A model generated the notes under the pieces. The model did not search any database and had not been told where the DNA came from. It saw only the letters and a program-made list of their open reading frames with translations. A stretch of 53,800 bases of DNA from Clostridia bacterium. Its GTDB lineage: Bacteria; Bacillota; Clostridia; Christensenellales; CAG-917. The stretch covers positions 1-53,800 of the forward strand of contig JAKSOR010000004.1 in the NCBI GenBank assembly GCA_024405515.1, given 5' to 3'. A program made the position numbers and the translations under genes. The stretch's first letter is position 1. Each line of letters opens with the position of its first letter. Shown here one piece after another: positions 32,003 to 39,752 of this stretch.

Positions 32003-33286
32003 TTATTTATTGATTATTGTTAATGCATTATCGATATCTGCAATTAAGTCATCAGCATTTTCAAGACCGCATGAAAGTCTTACAAGATCCGGAGATACGC
32101 CTGCTGCGTATAATTCCTCATCAGACATCTGACGGTGTGTTGCGCTTGCCGGATGCAGACAGCATGATTTTGCATCTGCTACGTGTGTTTCAATTGCTAC
32201 GAGTTTCAGCTCTTTCATGAATGCCTCAGCAGCTGCTCTTCCGCCCTTTACTCCGAATGAAACGACGCCGCATGTGCCGTTAGGACAGTATTTCTGTGCA
32301 AGGCCATAGTTCTTGTCTCCTTCAAGACCCGGATATGTTACCCAAGAGATTCTAGGATCATTTTTAAGGAATGTAGCAACTTTGAGTCCGTTCTCACAGT
32401 GACGTGCTACTCTTACATGAAGACTCTCAAGTCCTAAATTTACATAGAATGCATTCTGAGGACTCTGAATTGAACCGAAGTCTCTCATAAGCTGGGATGT
32501 TGCCTTTGTGATAAATGCCTTGTTTCCAAATTTTGTTGCATATGTTATTCCGTGATAACTTTCATCCGGTGTTGTGAGACCAGGATACTTGTCGGCATAT
32601 TTCATCCAGTCAAAGTTTCCGCTGTCAATAATGGCACCGCCTACTGATGTTCCGTGGCCGTCGATATATTTTGTTGTTGAATGTGTGACAATATCTGCAC
32701 CCCATTCAATCGGTCTGCAGTTAATCGGTGTTGCGAATGTATTATCAACAATGAGCGGTACACCGTGTTTGTGTGCAACCTTTGCAAAGAGTTCGATATC
32801 AAACATTGTAAGTGCCGGATTTGCGATTGTCTCACCGAAAACAGCTTTTGTATTAGGTCTGAATGCAGCCTCTATTTCCTCCTCTGTTGAGTTTGGGGAA
32901 ATAAATGTGAAATCAATACCCATTTTCTTCATTGTTACGGAGAAAAGATTGAATGTTCCGCCATAAATTGTGGAAGTTGAGATTACATGGTCACCGCAGT
33001 TGGCAATATTAAATACTGCGAAGAAATTTGCTGCCTGACCTGAAGAAGTGAGCATTCCGGATGTACCGCCCTCAAGTTCTGCGAGTTTTGCAGCTACCAT
33101 ATCATTTGTCGGATTCTGAAGTCTTGTGTAAAAATAACCTTCAGCCTCAAGATCAAATAACTTTGCCATATCAGCAGATGTATCATACTTGAATGTTGTA
33201 CTCTGGATGATAGGAACCTGTCTCGGTTCACCGTTCTTCGGGGTGTATCCGCCCTGAACACATATTGTTTCAATTCTTTTTTTCAT
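32003..33286 (-). CDS. metY: O-acetylhomoserine sulfhydrylase (MetY)
   Basis: This PLP enzyme joins O-acetylhomoserine with sulfide to make homocysteine. The 427-residue product is of the longer MetY class rather than the ~385-residue MetB/MetC class. The PLP lysine is Lys206 in HSTTKYIDGHG. The N-terminal Y-F-Y-T-R-L-Q-N-P-T motif, the S-G-Q-A-A phosphate-binding region and R-L-S-C-G-L-E-N near the C-terminus are all typical. AGGAG lies inside the end of smpB, eight to nine bases before the ATG. Only 14 bp separate it from smpB, so no separate promoter or S-box riboswitch is possible. Confidence 0.94.
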   Translation of the reverse strand: MKKRIETICVQGGYTPKNGEPRQVPIIQSTTFKYDTSADMAKLFDLEAEGYFYTRLQNPTNDMVAAKLAELEGGTSGMLTSSGQAANFFAVFNIANCGDHVISTSTIYGGTFNLFSVTMKKMGIDFTFISPNSTEEEIEAAFRPNTKAVFGETIANPALTMFDIELFAKVAHKHGVPLIVDNTFATPINCRPIEWGADIVTHSTTKYIDGHGTSVGGAIIDSGNFDWMKYADKYPGLTTPDESYHGITYATKFGNKAFITKATSQLMRDFGSIQSPQNAFYVNLGLESLHVRVARHCENGLKVATFLKNDPRISWVTYPGLEGDKNYGLAQKYCPNGTCGVVSFGVKGGRAAAEAFMKELKLVAIETHVADAKSCCLHPASATHRQMSDEELYAAGVSPDLVRLSCGLENADDLIADIDNALTIINK

Positions 33287-33300
33287 AATCTATCTCCTGA

Positions 33301-33750
33301 TTATTTGTATTCTTTCATAATTCGCTGAACATTTCTCTGGTTTTCCTTGTCCTTAATAGCCTGTCTCTTGTCATGAAGTTCTTTTCCTTTGCAGAGTCCG
33401 AGTTCTACTTTGACAAGTGCATCTTTGAAATAAACCTTCAGTGGTACAAGAGTGTACCCTTTCTGTTCAGTCTTTGCTCTGAGTTTTCTTATCTCAGCTT
33501 TGTTTAGAAGAAGTTTTCTTGTTCTTTTGGAATCCACATTATTGTAACTTCCCATCTTATACGGTGAAATGTGGACATTAAGCATAAAAACCTCACCGTT
33601 TTTTATTATGGCAAAACTGTCCTTGAGATTGATATTGCCGAGTCTGATTGATTTGACTTCGCAGCCTACAAGAACAATACCTGCTTCATAGGTATCCTCA
33701 ACAAAGTATTCATGGTATGCCTGTTTATTTGTTGCGATAAGTTTTTCCAT
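33301..33750 (-). CDS. smpB: SsrA-binding protein SmpB
   Basis: SmpB delivers tmRNA to stalled ribosomes. The 149-residue protein has the family N-terminus (N-K-x-A-x-H-x-Y-x-V/I-x-x-x-x-E-A-G-I), the G-x-E-V-K-S-I-R core, and a basic tail containing G-K-x-x-H-D-K-R. An in-frame TTG at 33756 exists, but the ATG at 33750 matches the family start. No ribosome site lies in the usual window. The predicted -10 ends only eight bases before the ATG, so this mRNA may be leaderless. The RNase R gene usually found between secG and smpB is absent here. Confidence 0.96.
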   Translation of the reverse strand: MEKLIATNKQAYHEYFVEDTYEAGIVLVGCEVKSIRLGNINLKDSFAIIKNGEVFMLNVHISPYKMGSYNNVDSKRTRKLLLNKAEIRKLRAKTEQKGYTLVPLKVYFKDALVKVELGLCKGKELHDKRQAIKDKENQRNVQRIMKEYK

Positions 33751-33758
33751 ATTCAAAT

Positions 33759-33788
33759 ATTATATAATAATATACCCCTCATATACAA
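33759..33788 (-). promoter_or_regulatory. Promoter of smpB, predicting a leaderless mRNA
   Basis: On the minus strand, TTGTAT (33783-33788), an 18-nt spacer and TATAAT (33759-33764) are followed by only eight bases before the ATG at 33750. Other AT-rich -10 choices a few bases upstream exist but also exclude the distant GAGGGG as a working ribosome site. Confidence 0.5.
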
Positions 33789-33803
33789 GTGATTATTAAA
33801 TTC

Positions 33804-33847
33804 TTATTTTCTCGCTGAGAAAATAAAAGCGGCCCTTCCGGACCGCC
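33804..33847 (-). terminator. secG terminator plus an AT-rich perfect inverted repeat
   Basis: The secG terminator arms are GCGGTCC and GGGCCGC (33829-33846 on the plus strand) with a 4-nt loop, then T-rich bases. Directly after it, TTATTTTCTC (33804-33813) and GAGAAAATAA (33817-33826) form a perfect 10-bp inverted repeat with a 3-nt loop, just before the smpB -35. Confidence 0.75.
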
Positions 33848-33866
33848 TCAGTTTTCATTTTTATAA

Positions 33867-34148
33867 TTAGTCAACAACTCCAACAACGAATGCGATAATT
33901 GCACAAATCATAATGAATATGAAGAGTCCGATTGTTACCTTCTTTAAGACACCCTCTTTGTTTTTATCTTTATTTCTTCCGTAGAATGTATCTGAAGCTC
34001 CGGTAATTACTCCGACGTTATCATTAGTTCCGCTCTGCATCATAACAACTACGATGATTGCGATAGATGCGATAGCCATCAAAATTGTGAATGCCTCGAG
34101 CACTCCCATTCTTACGCTGTATTCAATTGCTGACATTAAGATTCCCAT
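33867..34148 (-). CDS. secG: Preprotein translocase subunit SecG
   Basis: SecG is the small membrane partner of SecYE. The 93-residue protein has two membrane segments (about 17-36 and 70-90) around the typical loop containing M-Q-S-G-T-N-D-N-V-G-V-I-T-G-A-S-D-T-F-Y-G family residues. GGAGG lies six bases before the ATG. The N-terminus is about ten residues longer than average, and the Met at residue 5 is an alternative start. It has its own strong promoter and terminator, so it forms a single-gene unit. Confidence 0.93.
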   Translation of the reverse strand: MGILMSAIEYSVRMGVLEAFTILMAIASIAIIVVVMMQSGTNDNVGVITGASDTFYGRNKDKNKEGVLKKVTIGLFIFIMICAIIAFVVGVVD

Positions 34149-34175
34149 ATCTAATCCTCCTGGAATTACTTTAAG

Positions 34176-34204
34176 ATTCTAGCATAGCAGTATATATTTT
34201 GCAA
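34176..34204 (-). promoter_or_regulatory. secG promoter
   Basis: On the minus strand, TTGCAA (34199-34204), a 17-nt spacer ending in TGC and TAGAAT (34176-34181) form an extended -10 SigA promoter about 27 bases before the ATG. Confidence 0.7.
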
Positions 34205-34319
34205 CTAAATTAATATGAGTATATATACTGTCCTGAGAGCAGCGGTGACTGATTATCCTGCAGCTCTTCCCTCACGCTTTAGCTTCTCATATAAGTGTTA
34301 TGTTTATGTGTTTGGTTTA

Positions 34320-34365
34320 TTTGACACTTTAAGCTGTTTATATAAACGATTTGACAGGTTAAAGT
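34320..34365. repeat. Spaced direct repeats around a palindrome downstream of the phosphatase gene
   Basis: TTTGACA begins at 34320 and again at 34350, each followed by two bases and TTAA. GTTTATATAAAC (34336-34347) is a perfect 12-bp palindrome between them. The outer ACACTTTAA and TTAAAGTGT also form an inverted pair. On the minus strand this lies 10-55 bases after the phosphatase stop and could fold as a loose transcript end. No T run supports a clear terminator. Confidence 0.45.
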
Positions 34366-34375
34366 GTATATTCTG

Positions 34376-34813
34376 TTACTGATGCTTCACAGCATACTCC
34401 ATTATGTCAGGCAGTATCCGGGCAAAAATTTTATATGTTTCCCTATATGCCACGATGCCTTTTCCGTACGGATCTGGAACATCTTTTCCGTAAAAAACTG
34501 AAAGCGGCACAATCTTTCTGCTTTTTCCGAAAGCCGATTCTATCCTCTTTTTATGGTCTTCCGTCATAGGAAAAACAAGGTCTGCTTTATCAAAGAGTTC
34601 ACGGCTTAAAGGCTTTGATATATTCCTTGAGTGAGGCACTCTGTTTTCTTTAAGTACCATCTCGGTTTCAGGGCTCATGTCTTTATAGTGGTCCATCATA
34701 CCCGCGCTGTCAGACTCAATATCAAGTCCTAAAGATGATGCATATTCATCCGCCATGAATTTAATCATCGGACTTCTGCACATGTTTCCGGTACACACAA
34801 AAAGCAGCTTCAT
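34376..34813 (-). CDS. Low-molecular-weight protein phosphatase (YwlE/Wzb family)
   Basis: This 145-residue cytoplasmic phosphatase has the P-loop C-x5-R as CTGNMCRSP (Cys7, Arg13) and the general acid in V-P-D-P-Y-G near residue 115. It sits right after a Sua5/YwlC homologue, as ywlE does in Bacillus subtilis. YwlE, an arginine phosphatase, has Thr at position 11, while tyrosine phosphatases usually have Ile. Here it is Met, so substrate type cannot be settled. I chose the ATG at 34813, which overlaps the upstream stop as ATGA and has GAGG five to six bases upstream. The frame extends six codons further. Confidence 0.9.
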   Translation of the reverse strand: MKLLFVCTGNMCRSPMIKFMADEYASSLGLDIESDSAGMMDHYKDMSPETEMVLKENRVPHSRNISKPLSRELFDKADLVFPMTEDHKKRIESAFGKSRKIVPLSVFYGKDVPDPYGKGIVAYRETYKIFARILPDIMEYAVKHQ

Positions 34814-35793
34814 ACCTCTTTTCCGCCACACGCCTTCTCAACCCTGTTCATTACGGAAGCTTCAATCCCTGCACCTGTTAGTTTTTCAACTATTATATAT
34901 CCGTACTTCTTTTCCGCCTCATGAAGGGCTGAATAAATATTTCTTGTATAATCTTCAGCTGTGATACCAAGAGAAATTATATTTCTTTCTTTTATAACAT
35001 CCCTGAATATATCCCTTGTGACTATAACAGGATTTAGGCCTTCCTTTTCTTTTATGTCATATTCTTCAACGGATTTTTCCGCAGATGCAGACATGACACA
35101 AGGTACTTTAGGGGCATAATGCGTGTATTTCATACCCGGGGCCTTAGCTATTTTTATTACTTTGCCGTTCTGAAGAACCTCACCTAAATCTTCCGAAAGC
35201 ATTTCGGCAGTCACTGCGCCCGGTCTTAATATAGTCGGGGTATCGCATGTCAGATCCAGAACCGTGGATTCGATTCCGACCATGCAAGGTCCATCATCAA
35301 GAATCAGTTCAAGCTCTCCCTGAAGATCCTCGAAAACGTGCTGGGCAGTTGTAGGTGAAATGTGTTTGGATTTATTAGCAGAAGGTGCAGCAAGAGGAAA
35401 ACTTTTTGAAATAAGTTCTCTTGTGTACACGTTTTTAGGCATACGTATTCCTACCGTCTCCCCTCCAGCAGTCACAACGTACGGAACCTTATCGCTCTTC
35501 TTCAGAATTACCGTAAGAGGTCCCGGCATATATTTGTCAGCAAGCATATAAAAAGCATCCGGTATATCCACCGCAAGGTCCTTAACCTGCTCAATAGAGG
35601 ATATATGAACAATAAGCGGATTATCCTGAGGTCTGCCCTTTGCTGTGAATATTTTCTTTACAGCTTCTTCAGACAGAGCATTCGCCCCGAGTCCGTAAAC
35701 GGTTTCCGTAGGAAAAACCACAAGACCGTCTTCCTTTATTATTCTGGCTCCTTCTTCAATGCCTTCTTTTGCGCTGACAATTTTTGTTTCCAT
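34810..35793 (-). CDS. tsaC: Threonylcarbamoyl-AMP synthase, Sua5 type
   Basis: This enzyme makes threonylcarbamoyl-AMP from threonine, bicarbonate and ATP for the t6A37 modification of ANN-decoding tRNAs. The YrdC domain (residues about 8-190) shows FPTETVYGLG, KGRPQDNPL and the S-A-N-x-S/K region. A C-terminal Sua5 domain follows after the P-G-M-K-Y-T-H-Y-A-P linker motif near residue 223. The 327-residue length is that of the two-domain Sua5/YwlC form. It overlaps both neighbours (TAATG upstream, ATGA downstream). Confidence 0.94.
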   Translation of the reverse strand: METKIVSAKEGIEEGARIIKEDGLVVFPTETVYGLGANALSEEAVKKIFTAKGRPQDNPLIVHISSIEQVKDLAVDIPDAFYMLADKYMPGPLTVILKKSDKVPYVVTAGGETVGIRMPKNVYTRELISKSFPLAAPSANKSKHISPTTAQHVFEDLQGELELILDDGPCMVGIESTVLDLTCDTPTILRPGAVTAEMLSEDLGEVLQNGKVIKIAKAPGMKYTHYAPKVPCVMSASAEKSVEEYDIKEKEGLNPVIVTRDIFRDVIKERNIISLGITAEDYTRNIYSALHEAEKKYGYIIVEKLTGAGIEASVMNRVEKACGGKEV

Positions 35794-37682
35794 TATTTTA
35801 ATCTATATATGACGTAAGTTACTGTGCTGTCTGTTGATGTGATTTTCTCAAATACAAATACGTCTTTTGTTGATGTTACCGGAGAATAAAGGGTTGCACC
35901 CTGAACCATATTTGCTGACATAAGAATATTTTTCTGTGCATTCGGGTTAAATGTCTTTATGCCGTAATATGTTGTTCCGCCCTTTGTTTCCCTGTACATA
36001 TAAGCACCGATTTTATAGATATAGTTACCTGCTGAAGTTGTTGCTATATCAGAGAGAGATTCTGATAAATCCGACATAATAGGATATTCCTTTCCGTCTC
36101 TTCCGAGTATAACGACTGCAGTCTTTCCTTCATTATCCTTTTCCGCAATTGTATAGAAACCTCTGAAAGATGCAATGGATGTGTATTTAAAATCAGCAAC
36201 TACGTTGCCTTTTGTATCAATAAGACCATAAAGATACTCATCCTCATCATCCGGGTCCTGAATCTGGGCTACTGCTATACCATCTGAAACACTGAGACCG
36301 AGAATATTATAATCTTCATTTATACCGATCTGATTTCCGTCTTTATCATAGAATTTTGCAACACTTGGAAGATATGGCACGTAGTATACACCGTCTGTTG
36401 AATTCATGAGAAGATCAAGTGCTGTGATGTTCTCTCTGTCATCCTGAGTTAATTCCTCACCGTAGTTTCCGGTAAGTGACATTACAATATTAAGGTCTGA
36501 ATCAAGGATATACTGGTCATAGAATCCCATCTTCTTTCCTTCTTCTGTCTTGAAGAGATTGAGACCGTATGAGGCATATGTGTAGCCAGGTTTAAGATAG
36601 ATGCCGGCTACAATGCCTGATGAAGAATTATCGTATGAGTTTGAAAGGTTCATGAAGATTTTGTCTGCGTTGTCTTTATAGACTGAAAGATTATCGCTGT
36701 CTGCATAATATATGAATCTTTCGCACTTATAGTATTCCTTACCATCCGTGAACGTGTAATCCTCGCCTTCACCTACTGTCCAGTCTTTATAGACATAGAA
36801 TCTTCCGCCGCCGATATAAACGATTTCGTAGTAATAATCATTTTTGGTTGATGTTGCCTCAATAACTCCGTTACCTGTTGAAAGTTTTGCAACAGGATCT
36901 GAAGCACTCTCAGGAATTACAAACATATAAGCTGAGTCTGTATTTCCGATAACCGAGATATATCTGTTATCAAAGCCTTTGAAGAAACTGATATCTCCTG
37001 ACGGATTTTTGACATAAGCAACAAGTTTTCCTCTTTCACTGAGTTCACCATCTGAAGTCGGGCGGTAAATTGATGTGTATCCTGCAGTCCCCTGAGTGTC
37101 ATATGCAGAATTTACAGCAATGAGTTCTGTATCAAGAAGTTTGACTGCCTTATCAATCGAAACTGATTTTGCTCCTGTGATTTTCGTTCTTGAAAGGAGA
37201 AGATTTGCATTTTCACCGTATACTGCACAGTCTCCGTTTTTATACTTGACTGCCATTACGTTTCCTTTAACCCTTATTGCGGTGATACCGACTGTAACCG
37301 GGAAGAGCATTCCCTGTGCGCCACCTTCAAAATATACCTTTTCATCATTTAACTTGATTACGGAAAGGCATGTCTGATTTGATGCATCGGTTGTTTTTAT
37401 AATGAATGCATCAAGGGATTTAATGTATCCGACGTCAGAATTTGCATTGGCTTCCTCTGTAGTTGTGGTTGATGAGTCTGTATATACCTGCCATCCGACC
37501 GGAAGCACGGTAACTCTCTCACATCCTGTAAACTCTGCATATGAGTCATTAGCCACATATACGTCAGAAAGTGTAACCTTTGCTTTTTTATCCTTGTTAC
37601 AGGATGCAAAAGTACACACGATTCCTGCTGTGAGTGCAAGAACCACAATAAGTGCTGTTATCCTTTTCACATACTTTTTCAT
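35793..37682 (-). CDS. Lipoprotein with WG-type repeats, unknown function
   Basis: I do not recognise a specific function for this 629-residue protein. A signal sequence ends in a lipobox-like F-A-S-C (Cys28). The rest is soluble and strand-rich, with many Tyr, Asp and Gly residues, as in beta-propeller-like proteins. One segment near residue 485, L-Y-G-L-I-D-T-K-G-N-V-V-x-x-F-K-Y, matches the WG repeat pattern, and weaker copies precede it. It should be anchored on the outer face of the membrane. It is coupled by TAATG overlaps to recO upstream and tsaC downstream, which is an odd place for a surface protein. Confidence 0.83.
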   Translation of the reverse strand: MKKYVKRITALIVVLALTAGIVCTFASCNKDKKAKVTLSDVYVANDSYAEFTGCERVTVLPVGWQVYTDSSTTTTEEANANSDVGYIKSLDAFIIKTTDASNQTCLSVIKLNDEKVYFEGGAQGMLFPVTVGITAIRVKGNVMAVKYKNGDCAVYGENANLLLSRTKITGAKSVSIDKAVKLLDTELIAVNSAYDTQGTAGYTSIYRPTSDGELSERGKLVAYVKNPSGDISFFKGFDNRYISVIGNTDSAYMFVIPESASDPVAKLSTGNGVIEATSTKNDYYYEIVYIGGGRFYVYKDWTVGEGEDYTFTDGKEYYKCERFIYYADSDNLSVYKDNADKIFMNLSNSYDNSSSGIVAGIYLKPGYTYASYGLNLFKTEEGKKMGFYDQYILDSDLNIVMSLTGNYGEELTQDDRENITALDLLMNSTDGVYYVPYLPSVAKFYDKDGNQIGINEDYNILGLSVSDGIAVAQIQDPDDEDEYLYGLIDTKGNVVADFKYTSIASFRGFYTIAEKDNEGKTAVVILGRDGKEYPIMSDLSESLSDIATTSAGNYIYKIGAYMYRETKGGTTYYGIKTFNPNAQKNILMSANMVQGATLYSPVTSTKDVFVFEKITSTDSTVTYVIYRLK

Positions 37683-38374
37683 TAGAGTATCTCCGTGAAA
37701 TATTGTGTATCTATTTTTATTCCGAGTGAGTCGCGGATTATGTCCGAAAGAAGCATATCCGCTCTCTTTTTCATTTCAAGAGGCACATCCTGTCCCCTGA
37801 AAAATTTTACCGATGTCGCATCTATAAGATAACCGTTCTGTCCGCGGCAGTCCCTGCAGACAATTCCGTCGGCTTCTTTATAGAAGCAGTCTCCCTCTAT
37901 GTCACATCCGCATACGTTGCAGTGTGAGAAATCAAGGTTAAGACCGTTCGTTGAAAGGATTCCTAAAAGGAAATCCCTGATTACATCCGCCGTCTCTTCC
38001 TCATGTGCAAGACGGTTTAAAGATTCAAGGGCCGAGACAAACGCCTTCGGGTTTGGTTCCTGTGACACTTTCTGAAGAGCATCCAGAATAAGTGCTGCCC
38101 CGTAAAACCTTCCTATGTCATAAGTGATTTTTATGAACGGCTCTATCTGTGAGCATTCCGTTATCACATACCTTCCTGATTTTTCCGAAAGCATATAGTC
38201 ACCGAAATTAAGTATCTCGGATGCATATCTGAGTTTTGCCTTCGGTTTAAGGCATCCCCTGGCTACTGCGGTTATTCTGCCTTTGTCCGGGGAGACAAGT
38301 GTCACAAGCATATCAGCTTCGTGATACGGAACTGTTTTTGTGACTATTGCCTTTGTCTTAATCTCATTACCCAT
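37682..38374 (-). CDS. recO: DNA repair protein RecO
   Basis: RecO acts with RecR and RecF to load RecA onto gapped DNA. The 230-residue protein has the N-terminal OB-fold start (T-K-A-I-V-T-K-T-V-P-Y-H-E-A-D-M-L-V-T family pattern), a helical middle, and a zinc-type module with C-x2-C (CNVCG, near 157) and a later C-x2-C (CRDC near 174). The length is normal. Order era-recO is common in Firmicutes. Start and stop both overlap neighbours by one base. Confidence 0.93.
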   Translation of the reverse strand: MGNEIKTKAIVTKTVPYHEADMLVTLVSPDKGRITAVARGCLKPKAKLRYASEILNFGDYMLSEKSGRYVITECSQIEPFIKITYDIGRFYGAALILDALQKVSQEPNPKAFVSALESLNRLAHEEETADVIRDFLLGILSTNGLNLDFSHCNVCGCDIEGDCFYKEADGIVCRDCRGQNGYLIDATSVKFFRGQDVPLEMKKRADMLLSDIIRDSLGIKIDTQYFTEIL

Positions 38375-39282
38375 CAGTTTTTAAGGTCTTTTATGTTATA
38401 GCCGAGATCTCTTAAAACTAGGTCATTATCTCTCCATTCATCCTTGACTCTTACATAAAGTGTCAGAAATACCTGGCATCCTATCATTTCCTCGAGATCT
38501 TTTCTTGCTCTTGTTGCTATCTGTTTAAGCATACTTCCGCCCTTACCGATAACAATTGCCTTATGGGACTGTTTCTCACAGATGATGTCAGCATCTATAT
38601 CGACAATCTCCTGGTCTTCCCTTTCCTCAAATTTATTGATATACACCCCGATTCCGTAAGGAATTTCCTTATCAAGAAGGTAGAGTGCTTTTTCTCTTAT
38701 GATTTCGGTTGCAATGAACCTCATGGATGAATCTGTGTACTGATCTTCCGGGTACATCGGAGGTCCGAGCGGGATTAATTTTTCAAGTTCTTTAAGAAGC
38801 GGCTCGATATTATCCTGTTTTTTTGCTGACATAGGGATAACTGCCTCAAGTCCCTCTATGTCTTTGAGTTTGTTAAGAGAGAAGAAGAGTGTTTCCTTTG
38901 TAACTGCATCCTCTTTGTTTAAAACAACCACTACAGGAATTTTAGGTGCGTTTTTCTGAAGGAACTCATAATCTTCCTTCTGAAGTCCTTTTACTGCATC
39001 TATTACATAGATGACTCCGTCAACGTCTTTAAGTGATACCTCAACTGCTTTCATCATATATTCGCCAAGGTGATTTCTGACCTGATGGATTCCCGGTGTG
39101 TCTATAAGGATCATCTGATAGTTATCCTTATTGATTATGCCGAGAAGCTTGTTCCTTGTGGTCTGAGGTCTCCATGAAACAATGGAAACCTTCTCACCGA
39201 CGAGCGCATTTGTGAGAGTTGACTTTCCGGCATTAGCCAGACCTGCTATGCAAATAAAACCGCACTTAAAATTATTATCCAT
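38374..39282 (-). CDS. era: GTPase Era
   Basis: Era is a GTPase that binds 16S rRNA near its 3' end during 30S assembly. It shows G1 GLANAGKST, the switch region Q-T-T-R-N, G3 DTPG, G4 NKED and G5 S-A-K. A C-terminal KH domain carries V-I-G-K-G-G-S-M-L-K-Q-I near residue 247. The 302-residue length is typical. It is coupled to ybeY and recO by 1-nt overlaps, as expected for functional neighbours in ribosome maturation. Confidence 0.97.
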   Translation of the reverse strand: MDNNFKCGFICIAGLANAGKSTLTNALVGEKVSIVSWRPQTTRNKLLGIINKDNYQMILIDTPGIHQVRNHLGEYMMKAVEVSLKDVDGVIYVIDAVKGLQKEDYEFLQKNAPKIPVVVVLNKEDAVTKETLFFSLNKLKDIEGLEAVIPMSAKKQDNIEPLLKELEKLIPLGPPMYPEDQYTDSSMRFIATEIIREKALYLLDKEIPYGIGVYINKFEEREDQEIVDIDADIICEKQSHKAIVIGKGGSMLKQIATRARKDLEEMIGCQVFLTLYVRVKDEWRDNDLVLRDLGYNIKDLKN

Positions 39283-39752
39283 TACTGCCTCTTTAATCCC
39301 ACCATATCCATTACGGCTTTCTGGTGACCAATCATTATTTTTTCATCATCAGGTTCGATATGATCAAATCCGAGTATGTGAAGGAACCCGTGGCATGCAA
39401 GAAATCCAAGTTCCCTTTCAAAAGAGTGACCGTATTCCGCTGCCTGCTCCTCCGCTCTTTTTCTGCATATCATTATTGAACCGAGAAACACCCTTTTCCC
39501 GTCCATGTCTTTGACATGAAAACCATCATAAGACACCGGAAGAGAAAGTCTTTCAAAGGAAGGGAAAGAAAGAACATCAGTAACTCTGTCCACTCCCCTT
39601 GCTTCTTTATTGAGTTCATGAATTGTTTCCTCATCAACAACCGTGAGGTCTATCATGAAGAAATTGTCCTGTCCTAAATGTTTGAAACAGGCTTTCTCAA
39701 CTTTTTTTATTAATGACTTTTCTTTAAAGGATGCTCCTGAAAACCTGATCAT
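39282..39752 (-). CDS. ybeY: Endoribonuclease YbeY
   Basis: YbeY is a zinc-dependent RNase in rRNA maturation. The metal motif H-G-x-L-H-x-x-G-x-D-H is seen as HGFLHILGFDH near residue 120, with the R-V-T-D-V-L-S-F-P block near 55. I chose the ATG at 39752 (156 residues), which overlaps the upstream stop as TAATG and fits family length. The frame continues to 39857 over the end of the pgpH-like gene, but that part has no family match. Confidence 0.95.
   Translation of the reverse strand: MIRFSGASFKEKSLIKKVEKACFKHLGQDNFFMIDLTVVDEETIHELNKEARGVDRVTDVLSFPSFERLSLPVSYDGFHVKDMDGKRVFLGSIMICRKRAEEQAAEYGHSFERELGFLACHGFLHILGFDHIEPDDEKIMIGHQKAVMDMVGLKRQ

Noticed and set aside
33287-33300. S-box (SAM) riboswitch before metY
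   Set aside because: The 14-bp gap is far too short, and none of the S-box core sequence is seen in the end of smpB.
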